The notes: generated from the sequence alone by a model not told the origin. 64,000 bases of DNA from Pontibacter anaerobius (GCF_026241195.1 NZ_JAPFQO010000002.1:372001-436000); one strand, 5' to 3'. Shown: positions 27,304 through 37,676, counted from the stretch's first letter. Made by a program: numbers and translations.

Positions 27304-28527
27304 TTAAGCCAATGACTTGCCTGCCAGGTAACCGGTGGTCCAGGCAGCCTGGAAGTTAAAGCCTCCGGTAATGCCATCAATATCCAGCACTTCGCCTGCA
27401 AAGTATAACCCCGGCTGTAGGCGGCTTTCCATTGTTTTCATGTTCACCTGACGTAAATCTATGCCGCCGCACGTCACAAACTCTTCCTTAAAGGTCGTTT
27501 TACCGTTTACCGGCACCGGCATGCGCAGTAGTGCTTCTACCAGTTTATTTGTATTTTTTGCAGGGAGATCTGCCCACCTTACCTGTTCCGGTACTTCGGC
27601 AAGCTGCGTAAGTTCCTGCCAAAGCCGCTGCGGTAAACCAAAAAGGGAGTTGCCGGCTACTATTTTCTTCGGGTGTGCCTGCCGATACTGCTGCAGTTGC
27701 TCCCGCAGGCTTTCTTCGGTTTGCTCCGGCACCCACTGGATGAGGGCCGTGAAAGCATACTTTTGCTCGTAAAAATAACGGGCACCCCAGGCCGATAGCT
27801 TCAGCACCGCCGGACCGGAGTAGCCCCAGTGGGTGATGAGCAGCGGCCCCTCATACTCCAGCTTTTGTCCGGCAATACGTACCCGTGCATGCGGTACAGA
27901 TACCCCCTGTAACTCTTTAAGCGGGGAAGAGGGGACGTTGAACGTAAACAGCGATGGTACCGGTTCCTGTATAGTATGGCCCAGCTGCCGCAGCCAGTCG
28001 TAGCCCTGGCTTTTGGGGTTGCCGCCGGTACTAACAAGCACCTTGTCGGCTTTTATAATTTCGCCGTTGCTGAGGTTAAGCAGAAAGTATGTTTTATTCC
28101 CGTCCCGGACAGGTTTTATACTTTCTACGGCTGCACTGGTTTTTATCTGCACCCCGGCTATACGGGCTTGCTGCTGCAGACATTCGATGATGGTCTCGGA
28201 GTTATCGGTAACGGGAAACATCCGGCCATCGGACTCAGCCTTCAGCTTTACGCCGCGCCGCTCAAACCACTCCACTGTCTCGCGAGCACCGAAAACTTTT
28301 AACGCCTCTTTCAGCTGCTTGCCTCCGCGCGGGTAATACTGCGAAAAAACGGTTGGCACAAAGCAGTTGTGGGTAACATTGCAGCGCCCACCGCCCGAAA
28401 CGCGTACTTTAGAGAGCAGCTTGTTCGTCTTTTCCAATAGCAGCACCTTTGCCTGTGGGTTTGCCTCCGCACACGTTATTGCCCCGAAAAACCCTGCGGC
28501 TCCGCCACCGATTACTGCTATCTGCAT
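27304..28527 (-). CDS. FAD-dependent oxidoreductase, HI0933/YhiN (BaiN/RdsA) family
   Basis: 407 residues. The dinucleotide-binding GGGAAG is at 7-12 (MQIAVIGGGAAGFFGAI), followed by KTNKLLSKVRVSGGGRCNVTH, which is diagnostic of the HI0933 family, then VSTGGNPKSQGYDWLRQLGH and a C-terminal YFAGEVLDIDGITGGFNFQAAWTTG FAD-binding signature. Some members have been proposed to saturate double bonds in steroid metabolism and others to act in tRNA or nucleotide maturation, so no substrate is assigned. Cytoplasmic. Confidence 0.9.
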   Translation of the reverse strand: MQIAVIGGGAAGFFGAITCAEANPQAKVLLLEKTNKLLSKVRVSGGGRCNVTHNCFVPTVFSQYYPRGGKQLKEALKVFGARETVEWFERRGVKLKAESDGRMFPVTDNSETIIECLQQQARIAGVQIKTSAAVESIKPVRDGNKTYFLLNLSNGEIIKADKVLVSTGGNPKSQGYDWLRQLGHTIQEPVPSLFTFNVPSSPLKELQGVSVPHARVRIAGQKLEYEGPLLITHWGYSGPAVLKLSAWGARYFYEQKYAFTALIQWVPEQTEESLREQLQQYRQAHPKKIVAGNSLFGLPQRLWQELTQLAEVPEQVRWADLPAKNTNKLVEALLRMPVPVNGKTTFKEEFVTCGGIDLRQVNMKTMESRLQPGLYFAGEVLDIDGITGGFNFQAAWTTGYLAGKSLA

Positions 28528-28621
28528 CTGCTAATTTGCTCGTTAGTTTTTGGGAGGTGGCCGCTTTTATACTTTGTCATCAATGCTTCCCGGCGCATTA
28601 CCCTCCATTTAAAAAGCAAAA

Positions 28622-29452
28622 TTACGAAAAGAATGTCATTGGCTCAGGGTGGATGAACGTATACGACAGTTCATCCTTCAGTTTTTGGCTATTAATAAGC
28701 TTAAACTTTGTCTCCTCCATATCTGCAAACTCTGGTGGCGTAAGACTTAATGCTTGGGCTGTAGCAGTATAAAATTCCTTGCGGAGCGGGTGGCCATCGG
28801 CACAGGCGTTGTATACTTTGCCCCATTTTTCCTGCTCTAGAATACGGTAAAGGATATTCACGCAATCATCGAGGTGGATGAGGTTGACCGGGGCATCGCC
28901 GTTAAGCACATTCTTTTTACCAGCTAACCAGCGACCCGGCTGCCGGTTGCCGCCCACCAGGCCGCCAAAGCGCACAATGGTCGTAACCCAATCTTCCCGG
29001 TCCTGGAAAAGCAGCTCCGCCTGCAGCAGCATATTGTCAGGGTCTGCCTCTTCCGTAAAACTGATATCCTCTTCTGTAACCACCCTGTTCAAGTCCTGGT
29101 ACACGGAGGTGGAGGAAACGAAAAGTATGCGGCTTACCAGCGAAGAGAGAAGGGCTTTCAGCAGGAGGTGCATCTGGCTTAGATAGGCCTCGCCGCCATC
29201 GGAGCGAAGGTGAGGGGGAATGTTCAGCACAAGCACATCAGCGTCCAGAAAATCCTCCAGTGCGGCTTTGTCAAGCTGTTCGCTGCCCAGGTCTAGCAGG
29301 AAAGGCTGTATGCCCTTCTCCAGCATCACCTCTATCTTCTCCGGGGTAGTGGTAGAGCCCTTCACGGTATAACCATGCAACATCAGTTGCTCGGCCAGCG
29401 GCATGCCCAGCCATCCGCACCCCATGATGCTGATTGTCTTTTTATCCTCCAT
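28622..29452 (-). CDS. NAD(P)-dependent SDR, YeeZ-like atypical group
   Basis: 276 residues. The glycine motif GCGWLG at 11-16 replaces the classical TGxxGxxG, as in YeeZ-like atypical SDRs (SDR_a5). Further motifs are VLNIPPHLRS, the SSTSVYQD segment with catalytic Ser and Tyr, and IVRFGGLVGGNRQPG. The family includes proteins of unknown role; no pathway context is evident. It precedes the HI0933-family gene on the same strand by 95 bases, possibly an operon. Its 5' end lies about 100 bases from a divergent FAD oxidoreductase. Confidence 0.82.
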   Translation of the reverse strand: MEDKKTISIMGCGWLGMPLAEQLMLHGYTVKGSTTTPEKIEVMLEKGIQPFLLDLGSEQLDKAALEDFLDADVLVLNIPPHLRSDGGEAYLSQMHLLLKALLSSLVSRILFVSSTSVYQDLNRVVTEEDISFTEEADPDNMLLQAELLFQDREDWVTTIVRFGGLVGGNRQPGRWLAGKKNVLNGDAPVNLIHLDDCVNILYRILEQEKWGKVYNACADGHPLRKEFYTATAQALSLTPPEFADMEETKFKLINSQKLKDELSYTFIHPEPMTFFS

Positions 29453-29548
29453 CTTTTCTTCTTGAGTTTATACTTCCACAACAATACGTGCCCCACATGG
29501 TTTAGAATGGCAATACTTCTGTTAAAAGTGGCACAAAGTAAAGTATAA

Positions 29549-31006
29549 ATGAAATATGATGTGGCGATAATTGGCTCCGGCTTCGGTTCTCTGACGGCGG
29601 CGGCCCTGCTTTCGAAGCGTGGGCTGAAGGTGTGCGTGCTGGAACAGGCCAAGTACCCAGGCGGCTGCGCCACTTCCTATAAACGAAAAGGCTACTGGTT
29701 CGAAACAGGCGCCACCACATTGGTTGGCCTGGACAAGCACATGCCGCTGCGCCATTTTCTGGATGAAACCGGTATTCAGGTGCCGCTTCAGCAACTACAG
29801 ATACCGATGCAGGTACACCTGCCGGATGGGCAAACCCTAACCAGGCATGCCCACCTGCACGATTGGATTGCTGAAGCGGAAAGAGTGTTCGGTAAGTATA
29901 ACCAGCGCCCGTTCTGGGAGCATTGCTTCAGCATGAGCCAGCAAGTATGGCGCTCCTCGCTGCAGCAGCAGAGTTTTCCTTTCTCCAATTTTAAAGATCT
30001 GCTGCTTTCGGGGCTACGTGCCAGACCCGGTCAGGTGAAGCTTTTGCCCGGGGCATTTCTGACGATGGAAGACGTGCTGCGCAAGTATGATCTGCTGCAA
30101 AACCAGTTGTTTGTCGATTTTGTGAACGAGCAGCTGCTGATAACGGCGCAGAGCTACCTGCCAGAGGTTAATGAGCTGTTCGGAGCAACAGCACTTTGCT
30201 ACACCCTCTATAGCAATTACTATGTACCCGGTGGGCTGATCAACCTGGTTAAACCTGTGGAGCAATATATTCTTGCTAATGGATCAAGTATAAAATATGG
30301 CCAAGAAGTACAGGCGGTGGCAACTCTAGCTGATGGATACAGATTGGACACAAATAAAGAAAGCTTCGAAAGCAGGTTTGTGATCTCCGGGATTCCGTTG
30401 AACAATACGCTGCTGCTCTTTCAGGATCAAAAAACTAAGCAACGCCTAAAGCCATACTTGCTTGAGAGCGAACAATTGAACGGAGCGTTTACCATGTCGC
30501 TGGTACTGCGCGCTGAGGAGAAGCGGCAGGAGGTGCTGCACCACCAGGTACATGTGCCGCAGGGGGTCCCCGGAATAGGCGGCAAGAGTATCTTTATCAG
30601 CTTCAGCCATCCGCAGGATACCGCAAGAGCACCGGCAGGGGAGATGGTGGCCAGCATTAGCACCCATGTGCATGATCCGCAGCTGCACGTGGTCAAGGAT
30701 AAACAAAGTATAGAAATGGCCATACTTGACGTGCTGGTTGAGCGCGGCCTAATCCGCAGGGAAAGTATACTTTCTGTACAGGCTGCGACTCCCGGTGCCT
30801 GGATCTTCTGGACCAAACGGGCTTACGGTGCAGTGGGCGGCTACCCCCAGTACCGCCGCATAAAGCCCTGGCAGATGAAAGATGCCCGTTTAGACCACCG
30901 CGGTGCCTACCTCTGCGGCGATACCGTGTACCCCGGCCAGGGAATTCCTGGTGTTTGCCTGAGCGGTATCATAGCTGTAAACAAGCTGCTGCAGGATCAT
31001 TTTTAG
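29549..31006 (+). CDS. CrtI/CRTISO-like FAD-dependent oxidoreductase
   Basis: 485 residues, phytoene-desaturase superfamily. N-terminal AIIGSGFGSLTAAALLSKRG with KVCVLEQAKYPGGCATSY, and the C-terminal signature GAYLCGDTVYPGQGIPGVCLSG. Members desaturate or isomerise carotenoids or retinols; the lone position, away from crt genes, leaves the substrate open. This gene has nine copies of the AAGTATR word described below (about six per kilobase), more than most. It is divergent from the YeeZ-like gene and converges on the NuiA-like gene with a 7-base gap. Confidence 0.85.
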   Translation: MKYDVAIIGSGFGSLTAAALLSKRGLKVCVLEQAKYPGGCATSYKRKGYWFETGATTLVGLDKHMPLRHFLDETGIQVPLQQLQIPMQVHLPDGQTLTRHAHLHDWIAEAERVFGKYNQRPFWEHCFSMSQQVWRSSLQQQSFPFSNFKDLLLSGLRARPGQVKLLPGAFLTMEDVLRKYDLLQNQLFVDFVNEQLLITAQSYLPEVNELFGATALCYTLYSNYYVPGGLINLVKPVEQYILANGSSIKYGQEVQAVATLADGYRLDTNKESFESRFVISGIPLNNTLLLFQDQKTKQRLKPYLLESEQLNGAFTMSLVLRAEEKRQEVLHHQVHVPQGVPGIGGKSIFISFSHPQDTARAPAGEMVASISTHVHDPQLHVVKDKQSIEMAILDVLVERGLIRRESILSVQAATPGAWIFWTKRAYGAVGGYPQYRRIKPWQMKDARLDHRGAYLCGDTVYPGQGIPGVCLSGIIAVNKLLQDHF

Positions 31007-31013
31007 GAAAAGG

Positions 31014-31445
31014 CTACTCCTCCTGTTCCTTTATCGTCGCTTCGTCCTGAATTACCATGGTGCGCAAGCCTGCGTATTTCCCTTTTTCTGCTCTGCCGAG
31101 TATGTATACTTCCGTTCCGATCTGGGAAATGCTGTACACTTTCACGTTCTGCAGCAGGCGCTTCAGTGTAGATGTTAAGTGCCGGAAGGCAGCCTTGCCG
31201 TCTGGCGTTTCTTCCCTCACATCGGAGTCTACGCCTTGCACCTGTTGCATAAATTCATCCAGTTCCTGCACCTTAACGGCCATACCCGAAGGTTTACCGG
31301 CGTGCTCCACTACATCGTCAGGTGTCAGCTGCTTGTCACCGGGCAGCTCGAGGTATACAAACTCGAAAGGGGCCTCTATCTCACTTTGCATCAGCAGCCC
31401 GTCCACAGCCTGCATCAGCTCTTTCTGTATTTGCTCTTTATTCAT
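31014..31445 (-). CDS. Nuclease A inhibitor (NuiA)-like protein
   Basis: 143 residues. Similarity by eye to the cyanobacterial inhibitor of the non-specific nuclease NucA: QAVDGLLMQSE followed by PFEFVYLE aligns with the NuiA start, the middle with VQELDEFMQQVQ, and the end VYSISQIGTEVYILGRAE with VYRLGEVELDVYVIGET. No NucA-type nuclease is seen in this window. No signal peptide. Single gene converging on the CrtI-like gene. Confidence 0.8.
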   Translation of the reverse strand: MNKEQIQKELMQAVDGLLMQSEIEAPFEFVYLELPGDKQLTPDDVVEHAGKPSGMAVKVQELDEFMQQVQGVDSDVREETPDGKAAFRHLTSTLKRLLQNVKVYSISQIGTEVYILGRAEKGKYAGLRTMVIQDEATIKEQEE

Positions 31446-31558
31446 TTGCCTTTAATTTTGATAAAAGGAGTATATTGATAAAAATGAGATCAACACTATA
31501 CTTATCTCTGGTTTAAACCTAGATAACGTATAGCCGCATAACCTTAAACGATAGACCT

Positions 31559-32434
31559 ATGATTAAAGCTGAACCAATGTTAAAAGAGGGCGCTCTGAAA
31601 GGCAAAACCATCATCGTAACCGGTGGTGGTACGGGACTGGGCCGTTCTATGGTGAAATACTTTCTGGAACTGGGCGCCAATGCCGCTATCTGCAGCCGCA
31701 AGCTGGAAGTGCTCGAGCAGACAGCCAAAGAGCTGGAGGAGGAGACAGGTGGCACTGTTTTGCCCATCGCCTGCGATGTGCGCAAGTATGGCGAGATAGA
31801 AGCGATGCTGAAAGCAACCATCGACCGCTTCGGCAGCGTAGATGTGCTGGTGAACAACGCCGCCGGCAACTTTGTCAGCCCCACCGAGCGCCTGAGCCAT
31901 AAAGCTTTTGACGTGATCACGGACATCGTGCTGAAGGGTAGTTATAATTGCACCCTGGCCCTTGGCAAGCATTGGATTGAGCAGAAGCAGGAAGCAGCCA
32001 TACTTAACATTGTAACCACCTATGCCTGGACCGGCTCAGGGTATGTAGTGCCTTCAGCCTGCGCCAAAGCCGGTGTGCTGGCCATGACACGCTCGCTGGC
32101 ATCGGAGTGGGCCAAGTATGGTATCCGTTCCAATGCCATTGCGCCTGGCCCTTTCCCGACCGAAGGTGCCTGGACACGCCTATTCCCAAAACAACTCGCC
32201 GAAAAGCTGGACCCCGTAAAAAGAATTCCTGTAGGTCGTTTCGGGGAGCACCAGGAATTGGCTAACCTAGCGGCATACTTAGTCTCTGATTATGCAGCCT
32301 TTGTGAATGGAGAGGTGGTAACCATAGACGGAGGGGAGTGGCTTTATGGTGCCGGGGAATTCAATTCGTTCGACCAGATACCACAGGAAATGTGGGATGC
32401 CATGGAGAAGCAGATGCGCGGCAAAGGCCAATAG
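31559..32434 (+). CDS. 2,4-dienoyl-CoA reductase-type SDR
   Basis: 291 residues. NADPH motif TGGGTGLG at 21-28. The classical YxxxK Tyr is a Ser here (SACAK, 166-170), but the active site fits mitochondrial DECR1 exactly: Asn104, Tyr155 (in TTYAWTGSG), Ser166 and Lys170 have the same spacing as DECR1 Asn148, Tyr199, Ser210 and Lys214. The likely reaction is NADPH-dependent reduction of 2,4-dienoyl-CoA during unsaturated fatty-acid beta-oxidation. Single gene, followed by a long stem-loop. Confidence 0.88.
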   Translation: MIKAEPMLKEGALKGKTIIVTGGGTGLGRSMVKYFLELGANAAICSRKLEVLEQTAKELEEETGGTVLPIACDVRKYGEIEAMLKATIDRFGSVDVLVNNAAGNFVSPTERLSHKAFDVITDIVLKGSYNCTLALGKHWIEQKQEAAILNIVTTYAWTGSGYVVPSACAKAGVLAMTRSLASEWAKYGIRSNAIAPGPFPTEGAWTRLFPKQLAEKLDPVKRIPVGRFGEHQELANLAAYLVSDYAAFVNGEVVTIDGGEWLYGAGEFNSFDQIPQEMWDAMEKQMRGKGQ

Positions 32435-32732
32435 TATAAAGCATTCGCTAACACAAGAGCCTCTGCTGTTATGGCAGGGGCTCTTGTGTTATGGCTATCT
32501 TTAACTTTTCATGTTTATTGAAATATCAATGGATTTACCCTATGTTACTTTTGGCATTTATTAACCCGTGAATAATGCGTGAATTACTAGTAACAAGTGA
32601 ATTACAGCCTAGTAAAGAGGTGTAATCAAGTAGTTTATGCTATGTTACTTTAGTGGCAAACATTTCCTTGAGAACAGCAATAATATTTCTTCTATTTAGA
32701 TTATTAAAATATCTCACCTAAAAATTAAGTAC
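32435..32732. other. Intergenic region upstream of the S8 protease
   Basis: About 300 bases: the terminator above, a -7-like TACTTTTG at 32546-32553, and a direct repeat CTATGTTACTTT at about 32539 and 32638. The repeat could reflect duplicated promoter elements; nothing stronger is visible. Confidence 0.35.
32450..32490. terminator. Strong stem-loop terminator
   Basis: Seventeen-base-pair stem AACACAAGAGCCTCTGC / GCAGGGGCTCTTGTGTT with a 7-base loop; no long T-run follows, but stem strength supports a role in 3'-end formation. Confidence 0.7.
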
Positions 32733-34139
32733 ATGAAGAAAAATTATTTCAGAGTAGGTAAGCCTGCTCTTGCTTTAGCTGTTGTGTCGGCTATGTTTCT
32801 GACCAGCTGCGACAAAGAATCGGTTTTAGAGGATGACGCGTTTGCCGCGACTGATGAGGCACAGGCAAAGGGTGCTATTGGCCAGCAAATGGTGGCAAAC
32901 GAAGTGCTGGTAAAATTCAAAGCAGGGACATCAAACGATGTAAAAGCAGCAGTGTTAACGCGCATCAATGGTAAGGTGAAGGAGCGAATTCTGACCAAAA
33001 CGATGGAGCGTTTCGGCGACAAGGAAGGTTTGCACCTTGTGTACACCCCAATGGCAGCTCTAGAGGCTATCGGTAAAATTAAAGGTTCGGCAGAGATTGA
33101 GTATGCGGAACCAAATTACATTTACACACATAATGCAACTTCGTCAGATCCATACTTTACCAACGGTTCGCTTTGGGGTATGTACGGCGATGCATCTTCG
33201 CCTGCCAACCAGTTTGGCAGCCAGGCAGCCGAGGCTTGGGCAAGTGGCAGCACAGGTTCTGCCTCTGTAGTAGTGGGTATTATAGATGAAGGTATTCAGT
33301 ATTCCCACCCGGACCTGCAGGGCCAGGTATGGACAAACCCTTATGATCCGGTTGATGGAGTAGATAATGATGGTAATGGCTATGTTGATGACACTCATGG
33401 CTGGGACTTTGATGGCAACGACAACGAAGTATACGACGGTGGCAACAGAGGAAGCCTTGACGACCATGGCACACACGTAGCAGGTACTATTGGTGCCAAA
33501 AACGATGGTGCTGGCGTGGTGGGTGTAAACTGGAACGTGGCCATGATCTCATGCAAATTCCTGGGTCGCAGAGGCGGCTCTACTGCCAACGCGATCAAAG
33601 CAGTCGATTACCTGACTGACCTGAAGAATCGCCATGGCATGAACATCGTAGCCAGCAATAACTCATGGGGTGGCGGCGGCTTCTCTCAGGCGCTTTACGA
33701 TGCCATAGAACGTGCTCAGGCCAATGATATCCTGTTTGTGGCTGCAGCTGGCAACGGTGGCAGCGATGGCGTAGGCGATGACAATGATGCAGTAGCTAGC
33801 TACCCGTCTAATTACACGCTGGACAACATTATAGCTGTTGCGGCTATAACCTCTTCAGGCGCGAAGTCCTCCTTCTCTAACTATGGTGCTACTACTGTAG
33901 ACATTGGCGCCCCGGGTTCTGCTATTTACTCAACCACAGCCTTTAACTCGTATTCGTCTTACAATGGTACTTCCATGGCAACTCCGCATGTAACCGGTGG
34001 CGTGGCGCTTTATGCTTCATCACACCCTGGTTCTTCTGCTGCTGCCATTAAGAGCGCTATCATGAGCAGCGCAGTGCCTACCTCATCTTTATCCGGTAAA
34101 TGTGTATCTGGCGGAAGACTGAATGTAAGTGGCTTTTAA
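32733..34139 (+). CDS. S8-family subtilisin-like serine protease, lipoprotein
   Basis: 468 residues. Lipobox FLTSC with lipidated Cys26, so anchored in the envelope. Residues about 50-115 form an I9-like propeptide (EVLVKFKAGTSND). The catalytic triad is complete: Asp185 in GIIDEGI, His245 in DDHGTHVAG, Ser414 in NGTSMATPHV. An acidic repeat-like stretch NDGNGYVDD and DNDGNGYVDDTHGWDFDGND is a probable calcium-binding insert. Together with the M4, S46 and M1 proteins here it adds to an exported proteolytic set. Single-gene unit with own terminator. Confidence 0.94.
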   Translation: MKKNYFRVGKPALALAVVSAMFLTSCDKESVLEDDAFAATDEAQAKGAIGQQMVANEVLVKFKAGTSNDVKAAVLTRINGKVKERILTKTMERFGDKEGLHLVYTPMAALEAIGKIKGSAEIEYAEPNYIYTHNATSSDPYFTNGSLWGMYGDASSPANQFGSQAAEAWASGSTGSASVVVGIIDEGIQYSHPDLQGQVWTNPYDPVDGVDNDGNGYVDDTHGWDFDGNDNEVYDGGNRGSLDDHGTHVAGTIGAKNDGAGVVGVNWNVAMISCKFLGRRGGSTANAIKAVDYLTDLKNRHGMNIVASNNSWGGGGFSQALYDAIERAQANDILFVAAAGNGGSDGVGDDNDAVASYPSNYTLDNIIAVAAITSSGAKSSFSNYGATTVDIGAPGSAIYSTTAFNSYSSYNGTSMATPHVTGGVALYASSHPGSSAAAIKSAIMSSAVPTSSLSGKCVSGGRLNVSGF

Positions 34140-34168
34140 TAGCTTAGGTTAAAAGTAATTTATACTTC

Positions 34169-34205
34169 AAAAGCCGTTCCTTAAGTTAAGGAGCGGCTTT
34201 TTTTA
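34169..34205 (+). terminator. Terminator of the S8 protease gene
   Basis: Sixteen-base stem AAAAGCCGTTCCTTAA pairing with TTAAGGAGCGGCTTTT (near perfect), followed by a T-run. Confidence 0.9.
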
Positions 34206-34404
34206 TTCTTTGACTTGTAGCTAAAGGTAACAGCGCTAAGCAGTCTTACATGCCCTTATCCGACATGGCGGAAAGGCTGGAGGTAGCAGATTGGCCCTTA
34301 TATGTTCGTTCAGGGTAGGTCATTATATTACCTGAAGTATAAAGTTTGTTGGAATACAGCGATATGAGGTAGCATGTACAATCAAAACTGAGTTTAACAA
34401 AGGA

Positions 34405-34443
34405 GGAGAAAAAAAACAGCCCCACCTCAGTAAGGCAGGGCTG
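34405..34443 (-). terminator. Terminator of the RND operon
   Basis: Minus-strand stem around CAGCCC / GGGCTG followed by a run of eight T, 32 bases after the permease stop codon. Between the two terminators at 34206-34404 I see no feature. Confidence 0.75.
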
Positions 34444-34474
34444 CTTAACAATTTAAATAGGTTATTCTGGTAGT

Positions 34475-37400
34475 TTATTGGTGCGGATTGACATAGGCAG
34501 GATCTCCTCCTTCGTCTTCGTCAGGTGAGGTATTGCCTTGTGCCTGTAGCGCGGCCAAACCTTTTTTACCATAGGCCAGCCTGGTGATGACCACAAATAG
34601 TACCGGCACCACAAAGATAGCCAGAAACGTAGCGGCTAACATGCCACCAATTACCACCCAGCCAATTGTTTGCCGCGACACGGCACCTGCACCTGAGGCC
34701 AGCACCAACGGAACCACACCAAGTATAAAGGCAAGGGAGGTCATGATGATCGGGCGCAGACGCAACTTAACGGCTTCTATCGTCGCCTCTATCAACTCCA
34801 TCCCCCGGTCCACGCGCTCTTTGGCAAACTCCACGATCAGAATGGCGTTTTTGGCGGCCAAACCGATCAGTGTGATCATACCCACCTGTGCATACACGTT
34901 GTTATCCAGTTTAGGCAGCAGGGTTAAGGCCAGGATAGCACCAAACATTCCTAAAGGTATGGCAAACAGGATGGAGAACGGCACCGACCAGCTTTCATAA
35001 AGGGCCGCCAGCAACAGCAACACCAGCAGGATGGATAGCGAGAAAATATAGATCGTGCTACTGCCGGCGGCAAGTTCTTCGCGGCTGAGGCCGGTAAATT
35101 CGTAGCCATAGCCTGCCGGTAATACCAGCTCTGCCACTTCTTCCAGGGCCTGTAAAGCCTGGCCACTGCTGTAGCCAGGGGCTGCGCTACCGTTAATATC
35201 CACGGAGCGGAACAGGTTATAGTGTGAAATCACCGGGGCTCGTTCCTCTACTTCTGTCGTTACCAACGCACTTAACGGAACCGATTCGCCTTGCCTGTTC
35301 ATTACATAGAATTGCTTCAGGCTTTCGATATTCATCCTGAAAGAGGTGTCGGCCTGGGCCACCACTCTAAAGTTTCGTCCGTAGCGGGTAAAGTCGTTTA
35401 CATAGCGGCTACCCATAAACGTTGACATGGTGGCATACACATCCGCTATATTCACGCCCAGTCTTTTGGCTTTCTCCCGATCCACCTCCACGTGGTAGCC
35501 GGGGGTTTTGGCCGTAAAGAAGCTGTAGGCCATGGCAATCTCCGGGCGTTGGTTGGCGGCTGCCAGGAACTGGCCCATTACCTGCTCCAATGCTTTTACA
35601 TCACCAGCCTGGCGCTGCTGCAGCACAAAGCTGAAACCACCGGACTGGCCGAGACCAGGTATGGCCGGAGGAGCTACCACAATGATATTTGCCTCTTTGA
35701 TCACAGCGAATTTCTGCTGCAGCGCAGCCATCACTCCCTCTAACTGGTCAGCTTTCTCCTGCCGCTGGTCCCACGGCTCCAGCTGCAGGAAGATGGTGCC
35801 ACTGTTTGACTTAAAGGAGAAGTTAATGGCGTTCAAGCCGGAGATGGCAGTGTAGTTTCTTATAGCAGGCACTGTTTCCATAATCTCACCCATCTGCTGC
35901 AGTATCGCCTCTGATCTGGACTTTGAGGCACCTTCCGGTAACTCCATGGAAACAAACATGCGGCCTTCGTCCTCAGTAGGTATAAAACCGGTTGGTTTAT
36001 TCATAAACAGGCCTGTTGTACCCACATAAAGGCAGGCAAGCAGGATAAGCACCAGCGGCGTAGCTTTTATACTTCTGCGTACACCCGCAGAATAAGATTC
36101 CGTAGTGCGGGCAAACCAGCTGTTAAATCGGTAGAAGAACCTGTTAATACCTTTCGAGTTCTTGTTCACGTTCATCGGCTTCAGCATGAGCGAGCACAAG
36201 GCAGGCGTAAGCGTAAGGGCCACGAAAGCGGAGATAAGTACCGAAATGGCAATGGTGATCGCGAACTGCTGATACAGCCGGCCTACGATACCAGGTATAA
36301 AACCTACCGGAATAAATACTGCCGCAAGTATAAGCGCAATGGCAATTACAGGTGCCGTAATGTCTTTCATGGCTTTGCGCGTTGCCTCCCGGGCCGAAAT
36401 CCGCTCATGGTCGATGTAGTGCTGTACAGCCTCTACCACCACAATGGCATCATCCACCACGATACCGATCGAGAGTACGAAACCGAACAGGGTGAGCGTG
36501 TTGATGGTAAAGCCCAGCGGTATAAAGAACACGAATGTACCGATAATAGACACCGGGATTGCCAGGATAGGCACCAGGGTGGCTCGCCAGCTCTGCAGGA
36601 ACAGGAATACAACGATAATAACAAGTATAAGCGCCTCCACCAGCGTTCGTACCACCTCGTTAATAGATGCCTCTACAACCGATACAGTCTCAAAAGAAAC
36701 AATATAGTCTACATCGGCAGGGAAGGATTCTTTCAGTTCATCCAGTGCGGCATAAATACCTTCTGCTGTGTCGAGGGCATTACTGCCCGGTGCCTGGTAG
36801 AGGAGCAGCATCGTGGCAGGGTTACCGTTGATACGGGCTGATCTGCCATAGTCGAACTGGCCAAACTCAATCCTGGCCACGTCGCGCAGGTATACTATAG
36901 AGCCATCAACCGGATTAGTTCGAACAATAATATTCCCAAACTCTTCCTGGGTCTGCAGGCGCCCGGTCACTGTAATCGGGTACTGGAAAGCCTGCGAGCT
37001 GTATTGCGGTGCACCACCCACTGTTCCGGCAGCCACCTGCAGGTTCTGCTCCTGTATGGATGCAGTAACCTCGCTTACTCCAATGTTATACTGCGCCAGC
37101 TTATCCGGCTGTAGCCACAGGCGCATACTAAAATCCTGGCCTATGGAGAAAATATCACCCACGCCCTTTACACGCATCAGGGCATCTTTTACATAAATAT
37201 TCGTGTAGTTATCCAGGAACTGCACATCGTGCGTGCGGTTCGGCGAGTATATACCGATCACCATCATGATGCTTGGGTTACGCTTGCGAACAGTTACGCC
37301 CAATCTTCTTACCTCTTCCGGTAGGCTGGGCTCTGCAATACTGGCTCGGTTCTGCACATCAAGGGTGGCAATATCTATGTCAGTGCCAATCTCAAAGGTT

Positions 37401-37676
37401 ACTGACATACTCATTTGGCCGGTACTGGTATTGGTAGACGTGATATAGGCCATGCCAGGCGTACCGTTGATCTGTGTCTCAACAGGAGTGGCCAAGGTCT
37501 GTTCCACCGTCTGCGCATCTGCACCAGTATAGTTTGCAGAAACAGATACCGTAGGAGGGGAGATATCCGGGTACTGCGTAACGGGCAGGTTTAACATGGC
37601 CAGCACACCCACCAGCACGATCACGATGGAGATCACGATGGAGGACGGGCCTTCTTATAAATACATCTGAAATCAT
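34475..37676 (-). CDS. acrB: RND efflux permease (AcrB/HAE1 type), frameshifted near the N-terminus
   Basis: Inner-membrane drug/proton antiporter of a tripartite pump. The long frame from 37636 (GTG) runs 1053 residues with SLPVTQYPDISPPTVSVSA-like TM1 end, VGDIFSIG, AIVVVEAVQ, FIPTEDEG and GAVSRQTIGW. The genuine start is the ATG at 37676, 37 bases after the adaptor gene, giving MISDVFIRRPV, the family N-terminus. After Val11 only CTCC (37640-37643) separates it from the ATC GTG ATC frame, where six bases would be expected, so two bases appear to be missing and the two frames do not join. Either the gene is disrupted, re-initiates at the GTG without its first helix, or the assembly has an error. 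Confidence 0.9.

Noticed and set aside
37479-37676. Short minus-strand frame beginning MISDVFIRRPV as a separate small gene
   Set aside because: Its first eleven residues are the N-terminus of the RND permease; the rest is out-of-frame translation caused by the frameshift.
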